Below the pieces are notes generated by a model. That model was not told the DNA's origin and did no database searches. It was given only the letters and a program-made list of their open reading frames with translations. Positions 55,220 through 64,000 of a DNA stretch of 64,000 nucleotides are shown piece after piece. Within the stretch, counting starts at the first letter, position 1. The number at the start of each line of letters is the position of its first letter. A program made the translations under genes and the position numbers. The stretch is from contig CANMDH010000002.1 in NCBI GenBank assembly GCA_947496555.1, positions 1 to 64,000 of the forward strand. The letters are read 5' to 3'. The stretch is from an uncultured Aquimarina sp. (GTDB lineage: Bacteria; Bacteroidota; Bacteroidia; Flavobacteriales; Flavobacteriaceae).

Positions 55220-55440
55220 ACATCATTTTTAAAATTATAATCAGGATATACACTTGACGAGAGGTATTTTAAATTTAGGAATAATCGCACACATTGAGAG
55301 CTTATAAAACCTCAATATATTTGCGGTTATACCATTTTACTATATGGAAATATAATACGAATGGTTTTATATCCTTGACACAGAATAACTTTTAAATTTT
55401 TAAAAATATGTACCAGTAAGTTTATAAAATGCTTTTGTTT

Positions 55441-56187
55441 TTATAAAAATATTAATTTCCCCGTGAAGAATTCTTCCACTTCGATTATGGGTGGTCGGTT
55501 TATTGAAATTACATCTCCGGTACTGCGTATCTCACCGCGGATAGCATTTATTGGATTTACTATAATTTTATTGGTTCCCCTATGGAAGATATTTACATTT
55601 TGTGCAACCAGATCCGTACCATCAAATCTACCAGTGCCTGATGCAAAGTTAACTCTTAAAGTATCAGTGTTTCCTTCAATAAAAAAAGAAGCTATATTAT
55701 TACCTACTATAGAAAGACTTTCATTATCAATATTCAAATGAAAAGTTCCTGTCGTATTACCTGTGTCCTCAAAAAATGTCTCTGAAAATAAACTCAAGCT
55801 TGGATATCTTAGAATTCCATCGGAAGAAATATCAAACTGAGTAGCACTTCTTACTTCTGTAATATTAGGTGCCGTCACAAAAATTTTGGTTTGATTAAAA
55901 TCTCTAAAAAAAGCACAATCATTGGTATCATCAAGGATAAGACGATCACCTTCAACTATAACAGATACTTCATTCAATAGGTTGTCTCCAGTTTCTATAA
56001 TTACTGAAGTGGTTTCTCCTTCTTTAAGAATCATTTCTATATTGGGATTCACCAAAATTCGAGTAAAATCAGGAACCTCAACTTCTGTTCTAACAATACT
56101 TCCAGTTCGTTGAAAACAATCCGAAGCATTTTCAGAATCACATCCTGCTGCAAAAATTAATAATATGCTATAAAGTATTTTTTTCAT
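55441..56187 (-). CDS. DUF2807 (putative auto-transporter adhesin head) lipoprotein
   Basis: A 248-residue lipoprotein: signal ending FAAGC with Cys16, then a repetitive right-handed-helix-like beta domain (DUF2807, GIN domain) with runs such as TRILVNPNIEMILKEGE and VSVIVEGDRLILDDTND. The family is called adhesin head-like, but its function is unproven. The ATG overlaps the upstream PagL-like gene stop by 4 nt, so the two are translated together. Confidence 0.85.
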   Translation of the reverse strand: MKKILYSILLIFAAGCDSENASDCFQRTGSIVRTEVEVPDFTRILVNPNIEMILKEGETTSVIIETGDNLLNEVSVIVEGDRLILDDTNDCAFFRDFNQTKIFVTAPNITEVRSATQFDISSDGILRYPSLSLFSETFFEDTGNTTGTFHLNIDNESLSIVGNNIASFFIEGNTDTLRVNFASGTGRFDGTDLVAQNVNIFHRGTNKIIVNPINAIRGEIRSTGDVISINRPPIIEVEEFFTGKLIFL

Positions 56188-57281
56188 AACCTGTATCCTA
56201 TGGTAAATTCCATTGCTTCTGCCTTGGCCGCATGAGATCTAACGCTAAATTCTCCCAGTATATTTTTGGTAAAATAATATCGAAGCCCCGCTCTTAGATA
56301 CGTTTGCCCTTCAAAATCAAAGGGGTAATATACATAATAGCCATACTGCGTTAATACTGAGATCTTATTTACTCGCAGCTCATGCCCCAAATACACCCCT
56401 ACTCTTTTGGCATCTTCATTGCCCGTAACACCATCGTTAAAACCTCCACTTGCTCTAAAGTCAATAAATCGCTCTAAAGCTTTAGAAAAGAATAACTCTG
56501 TTCCTAATTGAAATGCACTTTTTTTGCTTATTCTTTTATCAACAAAGGCTCCCAAAGTGTAAAAGGGGAACCTACCAGAACCTACCACGTCACTTTCATT
56601 GACACCACTCCTAAACAGAAAACCATAACCAAACGGCTCAGAACCTTTAACCAATCCTTTTTCTTTTTCAGCATATTCTGGAAATTGCTCATCCAAGGAA
56701 TATGTTACACCTGCATTTAAAAATAATGTATTTGTACTCTTATTGGGTGCTTTCGAATTTCCATTTGAATAATGCACAATACCCAGTCCTGCCTGTAATC
56801 CTAAGCGTTTTAGTAAGTTTTCTTTTTTGAAATTCAGTAAGAAAAAAGTAGCACTAGTTAAGTGAGATCCATGGGCTACGTTCCGGAAATTATCATCCTC
56901 GTCATACGGATTGGTACTGTAAGCCATTCCCTGACCGATTCTAAACATCAAATGCCTTTTTAGAAAATAGAAATTATAATGTGCATAGATGCTAAAATGT
57001 TCTCCCAAATAACGATTATCTAAATCATGATAAATAAAAGAGACGCCATATTCGGGATTATTATATAACCGCTGCCATTCTTTGTCACCAAAGGTTTTAA
57101 GCTGAAAAGAAAAAATTACACCCGATGGATGCCCTGTGATCAAATGCGAAATATCCGGATTGTGCTTAAGGATAGTACCATAAAAATTATTAACATCGAA
57201 TGTGTAATATGCTTTTGATTCATCTTGAGCATGACTTTGAAAGTACACAACAAATAACAACAGGTATATCCGTTTTATCAT
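56184..57281 (-). CDS. PagL-like lipid A 3-O-deacylase / acyloxyacyl hydrolase
   Basis: A predicted outer-membrane beta-barrel of about 365 residues that would remove an acyl chain from lipid A. It has a signal peptide (MIKRIYLLLFVVYFQSHAQ) and the PagL active-site motif HYSNG with His170 and Ser172 in a GLQAGLGIVHYSNGN-like context. It is about twice as long as Pseudomonas PagL, as is usual for Bacteroidota members of the family. The ATG at 57281 gives the signal peptide; an upstream TTG is less likely. Coupled to a DUF2807 lipoprotein gene. Confidence 0.83.
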   Translation of the reverse strand: MIKRIYLLLFVVYFQSHAQDESKAYYTFDVNNFYGTILKHNPDISHLITGHPSGVIFSFQLKTFGDKEWQRLYNNPEYGVSFIYHDLDNRYLGEHFSIYAHYNFYFLKRHLMFRIGQGMAYSTNPYDEDDNFRNVAHGSHLTSATFFLLNFKKENLLKRLGLQAGLGIVHYSNGNSKAPNKSTNTLFLNAGVTYSLDEQFPEYAEKEKGLVKGSEPFGYGFLFRSGVNESDVVGSGRFPFYTLGAFVDKRISKKSAFQLGTELFFSKALERFIDFRASGGFNDGVTGNEDAKRVGVYLGHELRVNKISVLTQYGYYVYYPFDFEGQTYLRAGLRYYFTKNILGEFSVRSHAAKAEAMEFTIGYRL

Positions 57282-57355
57282 CCGGCAAAAGTAGTAATTA
57301 TAGTAAAACAACCTATTTTATCTTTTTAAGATAAAATAGAAAACGTATTTTACCG

Positions 57356-58309
57356 CTAGAAAATTGCAGATGCAATCTTTTTAATATTATCAGATTTTCC
57401 CATTGAGTAGTAATGTAGAACCGGAACTCCGTATTCCATCAATTCTTTGGATTGTTGAATTGCGAATTCGACCCCTACTTCTCTTACTTCTTTATTGGTT
57501 TTGCATTTCTCGACTGCTTGTACCAATTCATCGGGCATATCTAACTTAAACACCTGTGGTAATAACTGAAGGTGTCTTTTTACGGCTACTGGTTTGATCC
57601 CAGGGATTATCGGAACTTTAATCCCTGCCTCTTTGGCTCTTTCAACAAAATCAATATATCGTTTATTATCAAAAAACATTTGGGTTACTACATAATTGGC
57701 ACCTGCATCTACTTTATCCTTTAATCTACGAATATCAGAATCCATTGATGGTGCTTCCATATGTTTTTCAGGATAACCAGCAACTCCTACACAAAAGTCA
57801 GATTTATTATCTGTTTCAATTACTTCGTGTAAAAATTGTCCTTTATTCATATTAACAATTTGCTCGACTAGTTCATTCGCATAACCATGTCCTCCACGCG
57901 TGGGAGTAAAATATTTCTCTTCTTTCATAGCATCTCCCCGCAAAGCCATTATGTTATCAATCCCAAGATAATGGCAATCTACCAACAAATACTCTGTTTC
58001 TTCTTTGGTAAAACCACCGCAAAGCACATGCGGAATTGTATCTACATTGTATTTATGTTTTATTGAAGCACAAATACCCACGGTACCTGGACGCATACGG
58101 GTTAGTTTCTTATCTAAAAGCCCATCTTTATCAATATAAATAAATTCTTCTCTAGATGTAGTTACATCTATAAAAGGAGGATTAAACTCCATCAACGGGT
58201 CAATATTGTCATATAATTCCTGAATGCTTCTTCCTTTTTGTGGCGGAATTAGTTCGAAAGAGAATAACGTTTTTCCTTTTGCTTTCTTTATATGATCTGT
58301 AACTTTCAT
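57356..58309 (-). CDS. metF: Methylenetetrahydrofolate reductase
   Basis: Flavoenzyme reducing 5,10-methylene-THF to 5-methyl-THF, the methyl donor for MetH. A TIM barrel of 317 residues with FELIPPQKGRS at the start, DVTTSR, LRGDAMKEE, GVAGYPEKH and TQMFFDNKRY, all typical. It is the last gene of the methionine unit (metH parts, dinB-like, metF), separated from the dinB-like gene by a 171-bp gap that contains a structured repeat, so it may have partly independent control. Confidence 0.96.
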   Translation of the reverse strand: MKVTDHIKKAKGKTLFSFELIPPQKGRSIQELYDNIDPLMEFNPPFIDVTTSREEFIYIDKDGLLDKKLTRMRPGTVGICASIKHKYNVDTIPHVLCGGFTKEETEYLLVDCHYLGIDNIMALRGDAMKEEKYFTPTRGGHGYANELVEQIVNMNKGQFLHEVIETDNKSDFCVGVAGYPEKHMEAPSMDSDIRRLKDKVDAGANYVVTQMFFDNKRYIDFVERAKEAGIKVPIIPGIKPVAVKRHLQLLPQVFKLDMPDELVQAVEKCKTNKEVREVGVEFAIQQSKELMEYGVPVLHYYSMGKSDNIKKIASAIF

Positions 58310-58342
58310 TTTTTAGTTTATAGTTCTTAGTTGATTTTATTT

Positions 58343-58446
58343 GGGCGTTTGAACGGGCTATTCGCTATATCTTTTATGTTTTTTGTACCCTTCGAGAGCC
58401 TAAGGGTACAAAAAACATAAAAGGATGCCGCTTCTATCCCTAACGC
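58343..58446. repeat. Structured interspersed element with 22-bp palindrome
   Basis: Starts GGGCGTT and ends AACGC. At its core is a perfect 22-bp inverted repeat (58371-58392 with 58402-58423) around a 9-nt loop. Outside the palindrome are GGGCTATTCGCTATATC on the left and GGATGCCGCTTCTATCCC on the right. From memory, similar elements with these outer blocks and varying palindromic cores are scattered between genes of many Flavobacteriaceae; function unknown. Confidence 0.6.
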
Positions 58447-58450
58447 AACA

Positions 58451-58480
58451 CCTCCTTAACCTTCCTCAAGGAGGGAATTT
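58451..58480. repeat. Small GC-rich mini-hairpin after dinB-like gene
   Basis: CCTCCTTAACCTTCCTCAAG followed by GAGGGAATTT, immediately after the stop codon at 58481. It resembles the mini-hairpin at 11940-11967. Confidence 0.4.
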
Positions 58481-58951
58481 TTACTTTAACATGTTATATA
58501 GCATATTTATTTGTCCTAAATGATAAATATCATGCTGTACCAATCCGTTAATCATGTATTGATTTGAGTAATCTTTCCCTAAAACAAATTCGTTTAACCA
58601 TGAATCTGATTTTTGATCCAATTCCTCAAGTATTAATTCCTGGGTTTTATTTAATTCTTTGATAATTACTTTTTTTTGATCTTGCGATACGATTGAAACT
58701 TGTTTTCTCCAATCCTTTTCAGAATTCAACTCTATACTATAAACTGTATTATTTTTTAGTTTTTCAACAACAAACGATCTCCAGTCGATGATATGATATA
58801 CCAATTCTGCAATAGAATGTGACATTTTTCCAGCTTTTTGATTCCAAAATTCTACAGGAATATTCTCTAATACTTTCAGTATTGAGGTACCATACCAAGG
58901 TTCTCCATCAAAGACTTCCTTTATTTGTACAATGCAATCTTCAATATCCAT
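58481..58951 (-). CDS. DinB-family putative metalloenzyme
   Basis: A 156-residue four-helix-bundle protein of the DinB/YfiT superfamily, whose members bind a metal through three His and often act as thiol-dependent transferases. Candidate ligands are His in VYHIIDWRS and HDIYHLG. The substrate is unknown. It lies 2 nt after metH and upstream of metF, so it is part of the methionine unit, though a direct role there is only suggested. Confidence 0.85.
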   Translation of the reverse strand: MDIEDCIVQIKEVFDGEPWYGTSILKVLENIPVEFWNQKAGKMSHSIAELVYHIIDWRSFVVEKLKNNTVYSIELNSEKDWRKQVSIVSQDQKKVIIKELNKTQELILEELDQKSDSWLNEFVLGKDYSNQYMINGLVQHDIYHLGQINMLYNMLK

Positions 58952-58953
58952 AG

Positions 58954-61644
58954 TTATTCAATTAAATTAGGGTTAAGCCATTTTTTCGCATACTCAAAAT
59001 CTATGTTTTTTCGCTCTGCAAAATCCACCACCTGGTCCTCTTTAATTTTTCCTAATCCAAAATATCTGGCTTCCTTATTACCAAAATAATAGCCAGACAC
59101 TGATGCTGCCGGCCACATTGCTAAACTTTCGGTTAATTCGACTCCAATTTTTTCTTTTACCCCAAGCACCTCCCAAATTGTTAATTTCTCGAGATGATCA
59201 GGACATGCAGGGTATCCTGGTGCAGGTCGTATCCCTTTGTACACCTCTTTTATAAGTTCTTCATTTGATAATGTTTCTTCAGTCGCATATCCCCAATCTT
59301 CTTTACGTACTTTTTTATGCAAATATTCTGCAAAGGCCTCTGCCAATCGATCGGCAAGTGCCTTGATCATTATTGAATTATAATCATCATGATCAGCCTC
59401 AAAGGCTTCGGCCAATTCTTTAGTTCCAAAACCCGTAGTTACACAGAAACAACCAACATAATCTTGTATCCCACTTTCTTTGGGAGCTACAAAATCGGAT
59501 AATGCAAAATTGGGTTTCCCTGCATGTTTCTTTAGTTGTTGACGTAGTGTTCGGAATTTAGCACTGCCATTTTCGGTTGCAATTTCGATATCATCATCGT
59601 TTACAGTATTTGCCTTAAACAAACCGTAAATAGCTTTTGCTCCTAACAACTTTTCATCAAATACTTTCTTTAACAATTCTTTTGCGTCATTAAATAATGA
59701 CGTTGCCTGTTCACCTACCACTTTATCTGTTAAAATATCAGGATATTTTCCGTGTAAGTCCCATGACCTAAAAAATGGTGTCCAATCAATATAAGGTTCC
59801 AGTTTCCGAAGGTCAAAATCTTCGATTACTTGAATCCCTAGCTGATTTGGTTTTATAATCTCTGAAGTAGACCAATCAATCTTATATTTATTTTTTCGAG
59901 CTTCTTCTATCGACAAATATTCTTTTTGTTTTGTTCTTTTCAGAAAACCTTCTCTGAATTTTTCATAATTCTCCTTAAGATCTCCCACATATTTCTGATT
60001 ACTTCTCTTATTCAGCAAATCACCTACTACTGTCACTGCTCGAGAGGCATCATTTACATGAACAACCGCATTTTTATATTGTGGATCAATTTTTACCGCA
60101 GTATGTGCTTTTGAGGTTGTTGCACCTCCTATTAGCAAAGGGATATTGAAGTTTTTACGTTCCATTTCCTTGGCCAGATAAACCATTTCATCCAATGATG
60201 GGGTGATCAAACCACTTAATCCAATGATATCAACTTGTTCATCAATTGCCGTTTGAATAATTTTCTCAGCAGGAACCATAACTCCTAAGTCTACAATTTC
60301 GTAGTTATTACAGCCCAAAACTACAGAAACAATATTTTTTCCTATATCATGAACATCACCTTTTACGGTAGCCATTAAAACTTTTCCTGCTGAACCATTT
60401 CCTTGAGCAGTTTTTGGGTTTTTCTTTTTTTCTTCTTCAATAAATGGAAGTAAATATGCTACTGCTTTTTTCATTACTCTGGCAGATTTTACCACTTGCG
60501 GTAAGAACATTTTACCAGACCCAAAAAGATCTCCTACCACATTCATACCTGCCATTAGATTTCCCTCTATCACTTCGATAGGTTTATCAGAATTTTGCCT
60601 TGCCTCTTCTACATCTTCAACAATATATTGATCGATCCCCTTTACAAGAGCCCTGGTAATTCTATTTTGCAAAGGTTCTTCTCTCCAGGAAAGGTCTGCA
60701 GTTTTCTCTTTATTCGTTCCAACAACTGTTTCTGCAAAATCCAACAATCGTTCGGTAGCATCATCTCTTCTATCCAAAATAACATCTTCAACGTGCTCTA
60801 GTAGATCTTTTGGAATATCATCATATACCTCTAACATCGCAGGATTTACAATCCCCATATTCATTCCTGCTTTTATGGCATGATACAAAAACACAGAATG
60901 CATTGCTTCTCTAACAGGGTTATTCCCTCTAAAAGAAAAAGAAACATTACTAACACCTCCACTAACACTACAATGCGGAAGGTTCTCACGAACCCATTTT
61001 GTAGCTTCAATAAAATCTATAGCATTTTTACGATGCTCCTCCATTCCTGTAGCCACAGGAAAAATATTAAGATCAAATATGATATCTTCTGGCGGAAATT
61101 TTACCTGATTTACTAGAATATCATAAGATCGCTTAGATATTTCTATCCTACGATCATAATTATCTGCTTGTCCAACCTTATCAAATGCCATTATGATTAC
61201 AGCCGCACCGTACCTTTTTATAGCTTTGGCATGTTTTATAAATTCCTCTTCGCCTTCTTTAAGACTGATAGAATTTACAACACATTTCCCTTGAACTACC
61301 TGAAGTCCGGCTTCTATGATTTCCCATTTCGAACTATCAATCATGATAGGGATTCTAGCAATATCGGGCTCTGCCATTATAAGATTTAGAAATCTCACCA
61401 TTGCTTCTTTACCATCAATAAGACCATCATCCATATTGATGTCAATAACCTGCGCCCCTCCTTCTACCTGATGTCTAGCAATGTCTAAAGCCTCGTCAAA
61501 CTTTTCTTCTTTGACCAAACGTAAAAACTTTCGTGAACCTGCAACATTGGTTCTTTCTCCTACATTCACAAAATTGGACTCTGGTGTTATTATCAATGGC
61601 TCTAAACCAGATAACCTCATATATCTCTCTTTTTCCTTACTCAT
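58954..61644 (-). CDS. metH: Methionine synthase, cobalamin-dependent C-terminal part
   Basis: Carries the methyl-THF, cobalamin and reactivation modules of MetH. The pterin domain has [16 protein letters not shown] near the start. The B12 domain has [15 protein letters not shown] with the lower axial His. The C-terminal SAM-binding activation domain has [15 protein letters not shown]. The ATG at 61644 gives 896 residues and leaves one base after the stop codon of the preceding gene; a TTG three codons earlier is less likely. The homocysteine-binding domain is on the separate upstream gene, so the enzyme is split. Confidence 0.95.
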   Translation of the reverse strand: MSKEKERYMRLSGLEPLIITPESNFVNVGERTNVAGSRKFLRLVKEEKFDEALDIARHQVEGGAQVIDINMDDGLIDGKEAMVRFLNLIMAEPDIARIPIMIDSSKWEIIEAGLQVVQGKCVVNSISLKEGEEEFIKHAKAIKRYGAAVIIMAFDKVGQADNYDRRIEISKRSYDILVNQVKFPPEDIIFDLNIFPVATGMEEHRKNAIDFIEATKWVRENLPHCSVSGGVSNVSFSFRGNNPVREAMHSVFLYHAIKAGMNMGIVNPAMLEVYDDIPKDLLEHVEDVILDRRDDATERLLDFAETVVGTNKEKTADLSWREEPLQNRITRALVKGIDQYIVEDVEEARQNSDKPIEVIEGNLMAGMNVVGDLFGSGKMFLPQVVKSARVMKKAVAYLLPFIEEEKKKNPKTAQGNGSAGKVLMATVKGDVHDIGKNIVSVVLGCNNYEIVDLGVMVPAEKIIQTAIDEQVDIIGLSGLITPSLDEMVYLAKEMERKNFNIPLLIGGATTSKAHTAVKIDPQYKNAVVHVNDASRAVTVVGDLLNKRSNQKYVGDLKENYEKFREGFLKRTKQKEYLSIEEARKNKYKIDWSTSEIIKPNQLGIQVIEDFDLRKLEPYIDWTPFFRSWDLHGKYPDILTDKVVGEQATSLFNDAKELLKKVFDEKLLGAKAIYGLFKANTVNDDDIEIATENGSAKFRTLRQQLKKHAGKPNFALSDFVAPKESGIQDYVGCFCVTTGFGTKELAEAFEADHDDYNSIMIKALADRLAEAFAEYLHKKVRKEDWGYATEETLSNEELIKEVYKGIRPAPGYPACPDHLEKLTIWEVLGVKEKIGVELTESLAMWPAASVSGYYFGNKEARYFGLGKIKEDQVVDFAERKNIDFEYAKKWLNPNLIE

Positions 61645-61645
61645 A

Positions 61646-62647
61646 TTATGCAACTACCTGGGTTGTACGTGGTTTATAATCTTTTGCTAAATCTGCTATT
61701 GCTTTGATATGATCAGGTGTAGTACCACAACAACCCCCAACGATATTCACTAAACCTTTATCTAAATATTCTTTTATTTGGGAAGCCATTTGTTCTGGAG
61801 TTTCATCATATTCGCCAAAAGCATTTGGCAATCCAGCATTTGGATGGGCGGAAACTCCAAAATTTGCTTTTTTGGCCAACACTTCTAAATGTGGAGTTAA
61901 TTGATTAGCTCCCAAGGCACAATTAAATCCAACGGATAGCATTGGTATATGAGATACTGAAATTAAAAATGCTTCAGCGGTTTGGCCAGAAAGTGTTCTA
62001 CCACTAGCATCCGTAATCGTACCACTTACCATTATAGGGATTTCTACATTTCTTTCATCTTTTACCTCTTCAATTGCAAAAAGAGCTGCTTTCGCATTTA
62101 ATGTATCAAAAACAGTTTCTACCAATAAAATGTCTGCTCCTCCATCTAAGAGTGCCTCAACCTGCTGCTTATAAGCTATCCTTAATTCATCAAAAGTAAC
62201 TGCCCTATATCCTGGATCGTTAACATCGGGAGACATACTTGCAGTTCTATTTGTTGGACCAATAGATCCCGCCACAAATCTTGGTTTATGAGGTTCTTTA
62301 GAAGTAAATTCTATTGCTACTTCTTTGGCTATTTTTGCAGATTGATAGTTTAATTCGTACACCAAATCTTCCATCTGATAGTCTGCCATGGCTATAGTTG
62401 TGCCCGAAAAAGTATTCGTTTCAACAATATCTGCTCCTGCTTCAAAATACAATCGATGTACTTCTTTGATAGCCTCTGGTTGCGTAATGCTCAACACGTC
62501 ATTATTTCCCTGAATAGGGACCGGCCAATCTTTAAGTCTTTCTCCTCTGAAGTCTTCTTCGGTAAACTTATGACGTTGCAGCATGGTCCCCATCGCTCCG
62601 TCAAGCACAAGAATCCTTTCTTCCAGTATTTTTTGTATATCTATCAT
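61646..62647 (-). CDS. Methionine synthase, homocysteine S-methyltransferase part
   Basis: A 333-residue TIM barrel equal to the N-terminal homocysteine-binding domain of MetH. The zinc ligands are Cys in GFNCALGA and the pair in [12 protein letters not shown]. The start [22 protein letters not shown] is diagnostic. It should work with the separate cobalamin part encoded 1 nt downstream; split MetH is known in Bacteroidota. First gene after the SAM-I riboswitch. Confidence 0.95.
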   Translation of the reverse strand: MIDIQKILEERILVLDGAMGTMLQRHKFTEEDFRGERLKDWPVPIQGNNDVLSITQPEAIKEVHRLYFEAGADIVETNTFSGTTIAMADYQMEDLVYELNYQSAKIAKEVAIEFTSKEPHKPRFVAGSIGPTNRTASMSPDVNDPGYRAVTFDELRIAYKQQVEALLDGGADILLVETVFDTLNAKAALFAIEEVKDERNVEIPIMVSGTITDASGRTLSGQTAEAFLISVSHIPMLSVGFNCALGANQLTPHLEVLAKKANFGVSAHPNAGLPNAFGEYDETPEQMASQIKEYLDKGLVNIVGGCCGTTPDHIKAIADLAKDYKPRTTQVVA

Positions 62648-62746
62648 TTAATAATCTTATAATAATTATGATTCTCTATTCTACCTCCTATTAAAATTTG
62701 ATAGAAACATAAAATCGTGAATAATTAATATTTTTAAGCTTTCATT

Positions 62747-62776
62747 AAGAAAATAATGGTATCAAGAAAATAATGG
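62747..62776. repeat. Short tandem repeat in metH leader
   Basis: AAGAAAATAATGG occurs at 62747-62759 and 62764-62776, period 17, between the riboswitch and the metH start. It could belong to the expression platform; no strong hairpin forms from it. Confidence 0.5.
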
Positions 62777-62803
62777 AAAAATATTGCAAGAACTATGAGT
62801 CTT

Positions 62804-62908
62804 CGTTATCTATTTCGCTATAGCGAATAGAATGTAGCACCTTCTTTAATAGATAAAGGGTTGCTAAGGTTTCATAGGGTCTATTCCCTCCGCCTTTCTT
62901 GATAACAA
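62804..62908 (-). ncRNA. SAM-I (S-box) riboswitch
   Basis: Matches the SAM-I consensus on the minus strand: P1 GTTATC (62906-62901) with GATAAC (62811-62806), then AAGAAAGGCGGAGGGA, the core CCCTATGAAACCTTAGCAACC, then GGTGCTAC and a P4 hairpin CTATTCGC/GCGAAATAG. It is upstream of the split metH genes and should lower their expression when SAM is plentiful. I see no classic terminator between it and the ATG at 62647, so control may be translational or Rho-linked. Confidence 0.93.
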
Positions 62909-62955
62909 TTTAAATAATTATATGAACTAAACAGTTTACACCGCTAATTTGACTA

Positions 62956-62986
62956 CAAATAAAAGGTATAGCCTTTTGTTTTGCAA
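62956..62986 (-). promoter_or_regulatory. Candidate promoter of methionine unit
   Basis: On the minus strand TTG (62984-62986), 20-nt spacer, then TTTATTTG (62956-62963), 7/8 of TAnnTTTG. It places the transcript start about 40 nt before the SAM-I riboswitch. The remaining 62987-63084 shows nothing recognisable. Confidence 0.5.
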
Positions 62987-63084
62987 GTTTATTAAACTTT
63001 ATTCTTAACTTTTTAGGGAAAGTTATCTATTACTAGTTATAAATTTGGAGCTTTTACAATAACCTTATGATTGACTACTTCATT

Positions 63085-64000
63085 TTATTGAACCCAAGAT
63101 GGTAAGATTCTAGGGTCTATTTCAAGTATGGGTATCGCTACCAGATACATTAATAAGGTCACTAGAATGACACTAATTAGATTTAACCAAAGTCCACATT
63201 TTGCCATTTGTTTTATTGAAATCCGATTACTTGCAAAAATTACTGTATTTGTTCCGGTCCCCGACGGCAACATAAAAGCAAAAGAACAAGCAAATGTTGC
63301 AGGAATCATTAATAATAAGGGATTTGTATTTCCTGCTATTGCCATAGTTGCCAATACTGGTAAAAAGATATTGGCAGTTGCTGTATTAGAGTTTATTTCT
63401 GTTATGAAGATCATAAGGCCCACAATTACTAATAATACTAATAGTAACGGTAGTGCACTTATAAACGATAAATGCTCTCCGATCCATATTGCCAAACCAG
63501 TTGCTTTAAAACTCTCTGCAATGGCATACCCCCCTCCAACAATCATTACAACTCCCCAAGGCACACTACTTGCTTGTTTCCATGTTAAAAGTGGTTTGTT
63601 TTTTTCACTAGGGATCATAAAAAGTAATATTGCAGAAAACATGGCAACCGTACTATCGTGAACATAATCAGCTACTCCTAGTAAAGAACCCCACCCTGGA
63701 ATTATGAAATTATCAAAAACCAAATCTTTTCTAAATATCCATCCCAATGCCGTCAACACAAATACAAAAAGTACTCTTTTTTCAGAAGCGCTTATTTTTC
63801 CCAGGGATCGATATTCTTTTTCAATAACAGATTTACCTCCTGAAAATTCGCCTGAAATCCTAAAATATTTAGTTATATAAACCCAAATTACAGGTATAAA
63901 AATAATTACGATCGGCAGCCCCACGGTAAGCCAGGTAAAAAAACTGATTTCTGGTGCTTTGGGGAACATTTTTTCAATGATTCCCGAAAAAACTAAATTA
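63085..64000 (-). CDS. SLC13/DASS-family anion transporter (3' part)
   Basis: Partial gene: the reading frame stays open to the window edge (residues NLVFSGIIEK precede the internal Met at 63969), so about a third or more of the N-terminus is missing. The part present is a polytopic membrane protein with the family SNT motifs: ITEINSNTATANIFLP and LPSGTGTNTVIFAS. Members import di- and tricarboxylates or sulfate with Na+. Substrate unknown. It is upstream of the SAM riboswitch on the same strand, but the 437-bp gap suggests separate transcription. Confidence 0.92.
   Translation of the reverse strand, partial: NLVFSGIIEKMFPKAPEISFFTWLTVGLPIVIIFIPVIWVYITKYFRISGEFSGGKSVIEKEYRSLGKISASEKRVLFVFVLTALGWIFRKDLVFDNFIIPGWGSLLGVADYVHDSTVAMFSAILLFMIPSEKNKPLLTWKQASSVPWGVVMIVGGGYAIAESFKATGLAIWIGEHLSFISALPLLLVLLVIVGLMIFITEINSNTATANIFLPVLATMAIAGNTNPLLLMIPATFACSFAFMLPSGTGTNTVIFASNRISIKQMAKCGLWLNLISVILVTLLMYLVAIPILEIDPRILPSWVQ

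Noticed and set aside
58371-58423. 22-bp palindrome as an intrinsic terminator of the dinB-like gene
   Set aside because: No T run follows the stem on either strand and the loop is 9 nt; the flanking blocks fit an interspersed element better.
58485-58497. Another copy of the TTTAACATGTTA palindrome
   Set aside because: It lies inside the end of the dinB-like coding sequence and is not accompanied by the other two motifs; likely chance.
58954-62647. Frameshifted metH
   Set aside because: Each part is complete in domain content, with a proper stop, one-base gap and ATG; this is a natural split seen in the phylum rather than a broken gene.
63128-63661. 177-residue plus-strand reading frame opposite the SLC13 gene
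   Set aside because: Antisense shadow of a conserved transporter with SNT motifs on the other strand.

Overview
The window is chromosomal DNA from an AT-rich, gliding-type member of the Flavobacteriaceae (Bacteroidota). Four things point there: gldA, gldB and gldC; a C-terminal type IX secretion (T9SS) sorting domain on a large secreted protein; promoters of the Bacteroidota type (TAnnTTTG around -7); and few Shine-Dalgarno sequences with frequent TTG/GTG starts. A marine genus such as Aquimarina is plausible but is inference. Most of the window is conserved core genome. No phage, IS element, CRISPR array or defence cassette was seen.

Layout. (1) 1-2.2 kb: a TlpA-like lipoprotein gene, then about 0.9 kb of non-coding DNA with decayed tRNA pieces, terminators and a long hairpin next to an intact tRNA-Arg(UCG). 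(2) 2.2-18.5 kb, all minus strand: yqeY, then the division and cell wall (dcw) cluster. Read in transcription order it is mraZ, rsmH, ftsL, ftsI, murE, mraY, murD, ftsW, murG, murC, ftsQ, ftsA, ftsZ. A MraZ-type operator of direct repeats lies at its promoter. (3) 18.7-25.6 kb: alpha/beta hydrolase, engB, a small unknown, gldB-gldC, nadE, a NarL-type regulator with Glu at the phosphoacceptor site, and dnaG without zinc ligands. (4) 25.7-32 kb: a T9SS-exported multidomain protein, then an ECF sigma / membrane anti-sigma-like / coiled-coil outer-membrane-protein operon. (5) 32-44.6 kb: polyprenyl synthase, rlmN, a chalcone-isomerase-fold/DUF2147 fusion, queA, aroA, a MazG-like pyrophosphohydrolase, two DUF3857 proteins, dtd, rsgA. 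(6) 44.7-48.9 kb: an aromatic amino acid operon (pheA, aminotransferase, tyrA, DAHP synthase-chorismate mutase). Its leader encodes a Phe/Tyr-rich peptide followed by a terminator that can switch with an antiterminator. (7) 49-57.3 kb: kbl and tdh for threonine breakdown with a divergent Lrp-type regulator, gldA, a PAS histidine kinase with a single-domain response regulator, a DUF2807 lipoprotein and a PagL-like lipid A deacylase. (8) 57.3-63 kb: a methionine-cycle operon (split metH, dinB-like, metF) behind a SAM-I riboswitch. (9) The right edge holds the 3' part of an SLC13-family transporter gene.

The most notable reading is the transcription attenuator in front of pheA. An aromatic-rich leader peptide, an antiterminator arm inside that reading frame and an intrinsic terminator are arranged as in the E. 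coli phe operon, and the four genes behind it cover the entry step and the Phe/Tyr branches of the pathway. Other points worth attention are the MraZ repeats that continue in register onto the mraZ start codon, a three-part motif shared upstream of two secreted-protein genes, the cluster of tRNA remnants, and key-residue losses in DnaG, one response regulator and one transglutaminase-like protein.
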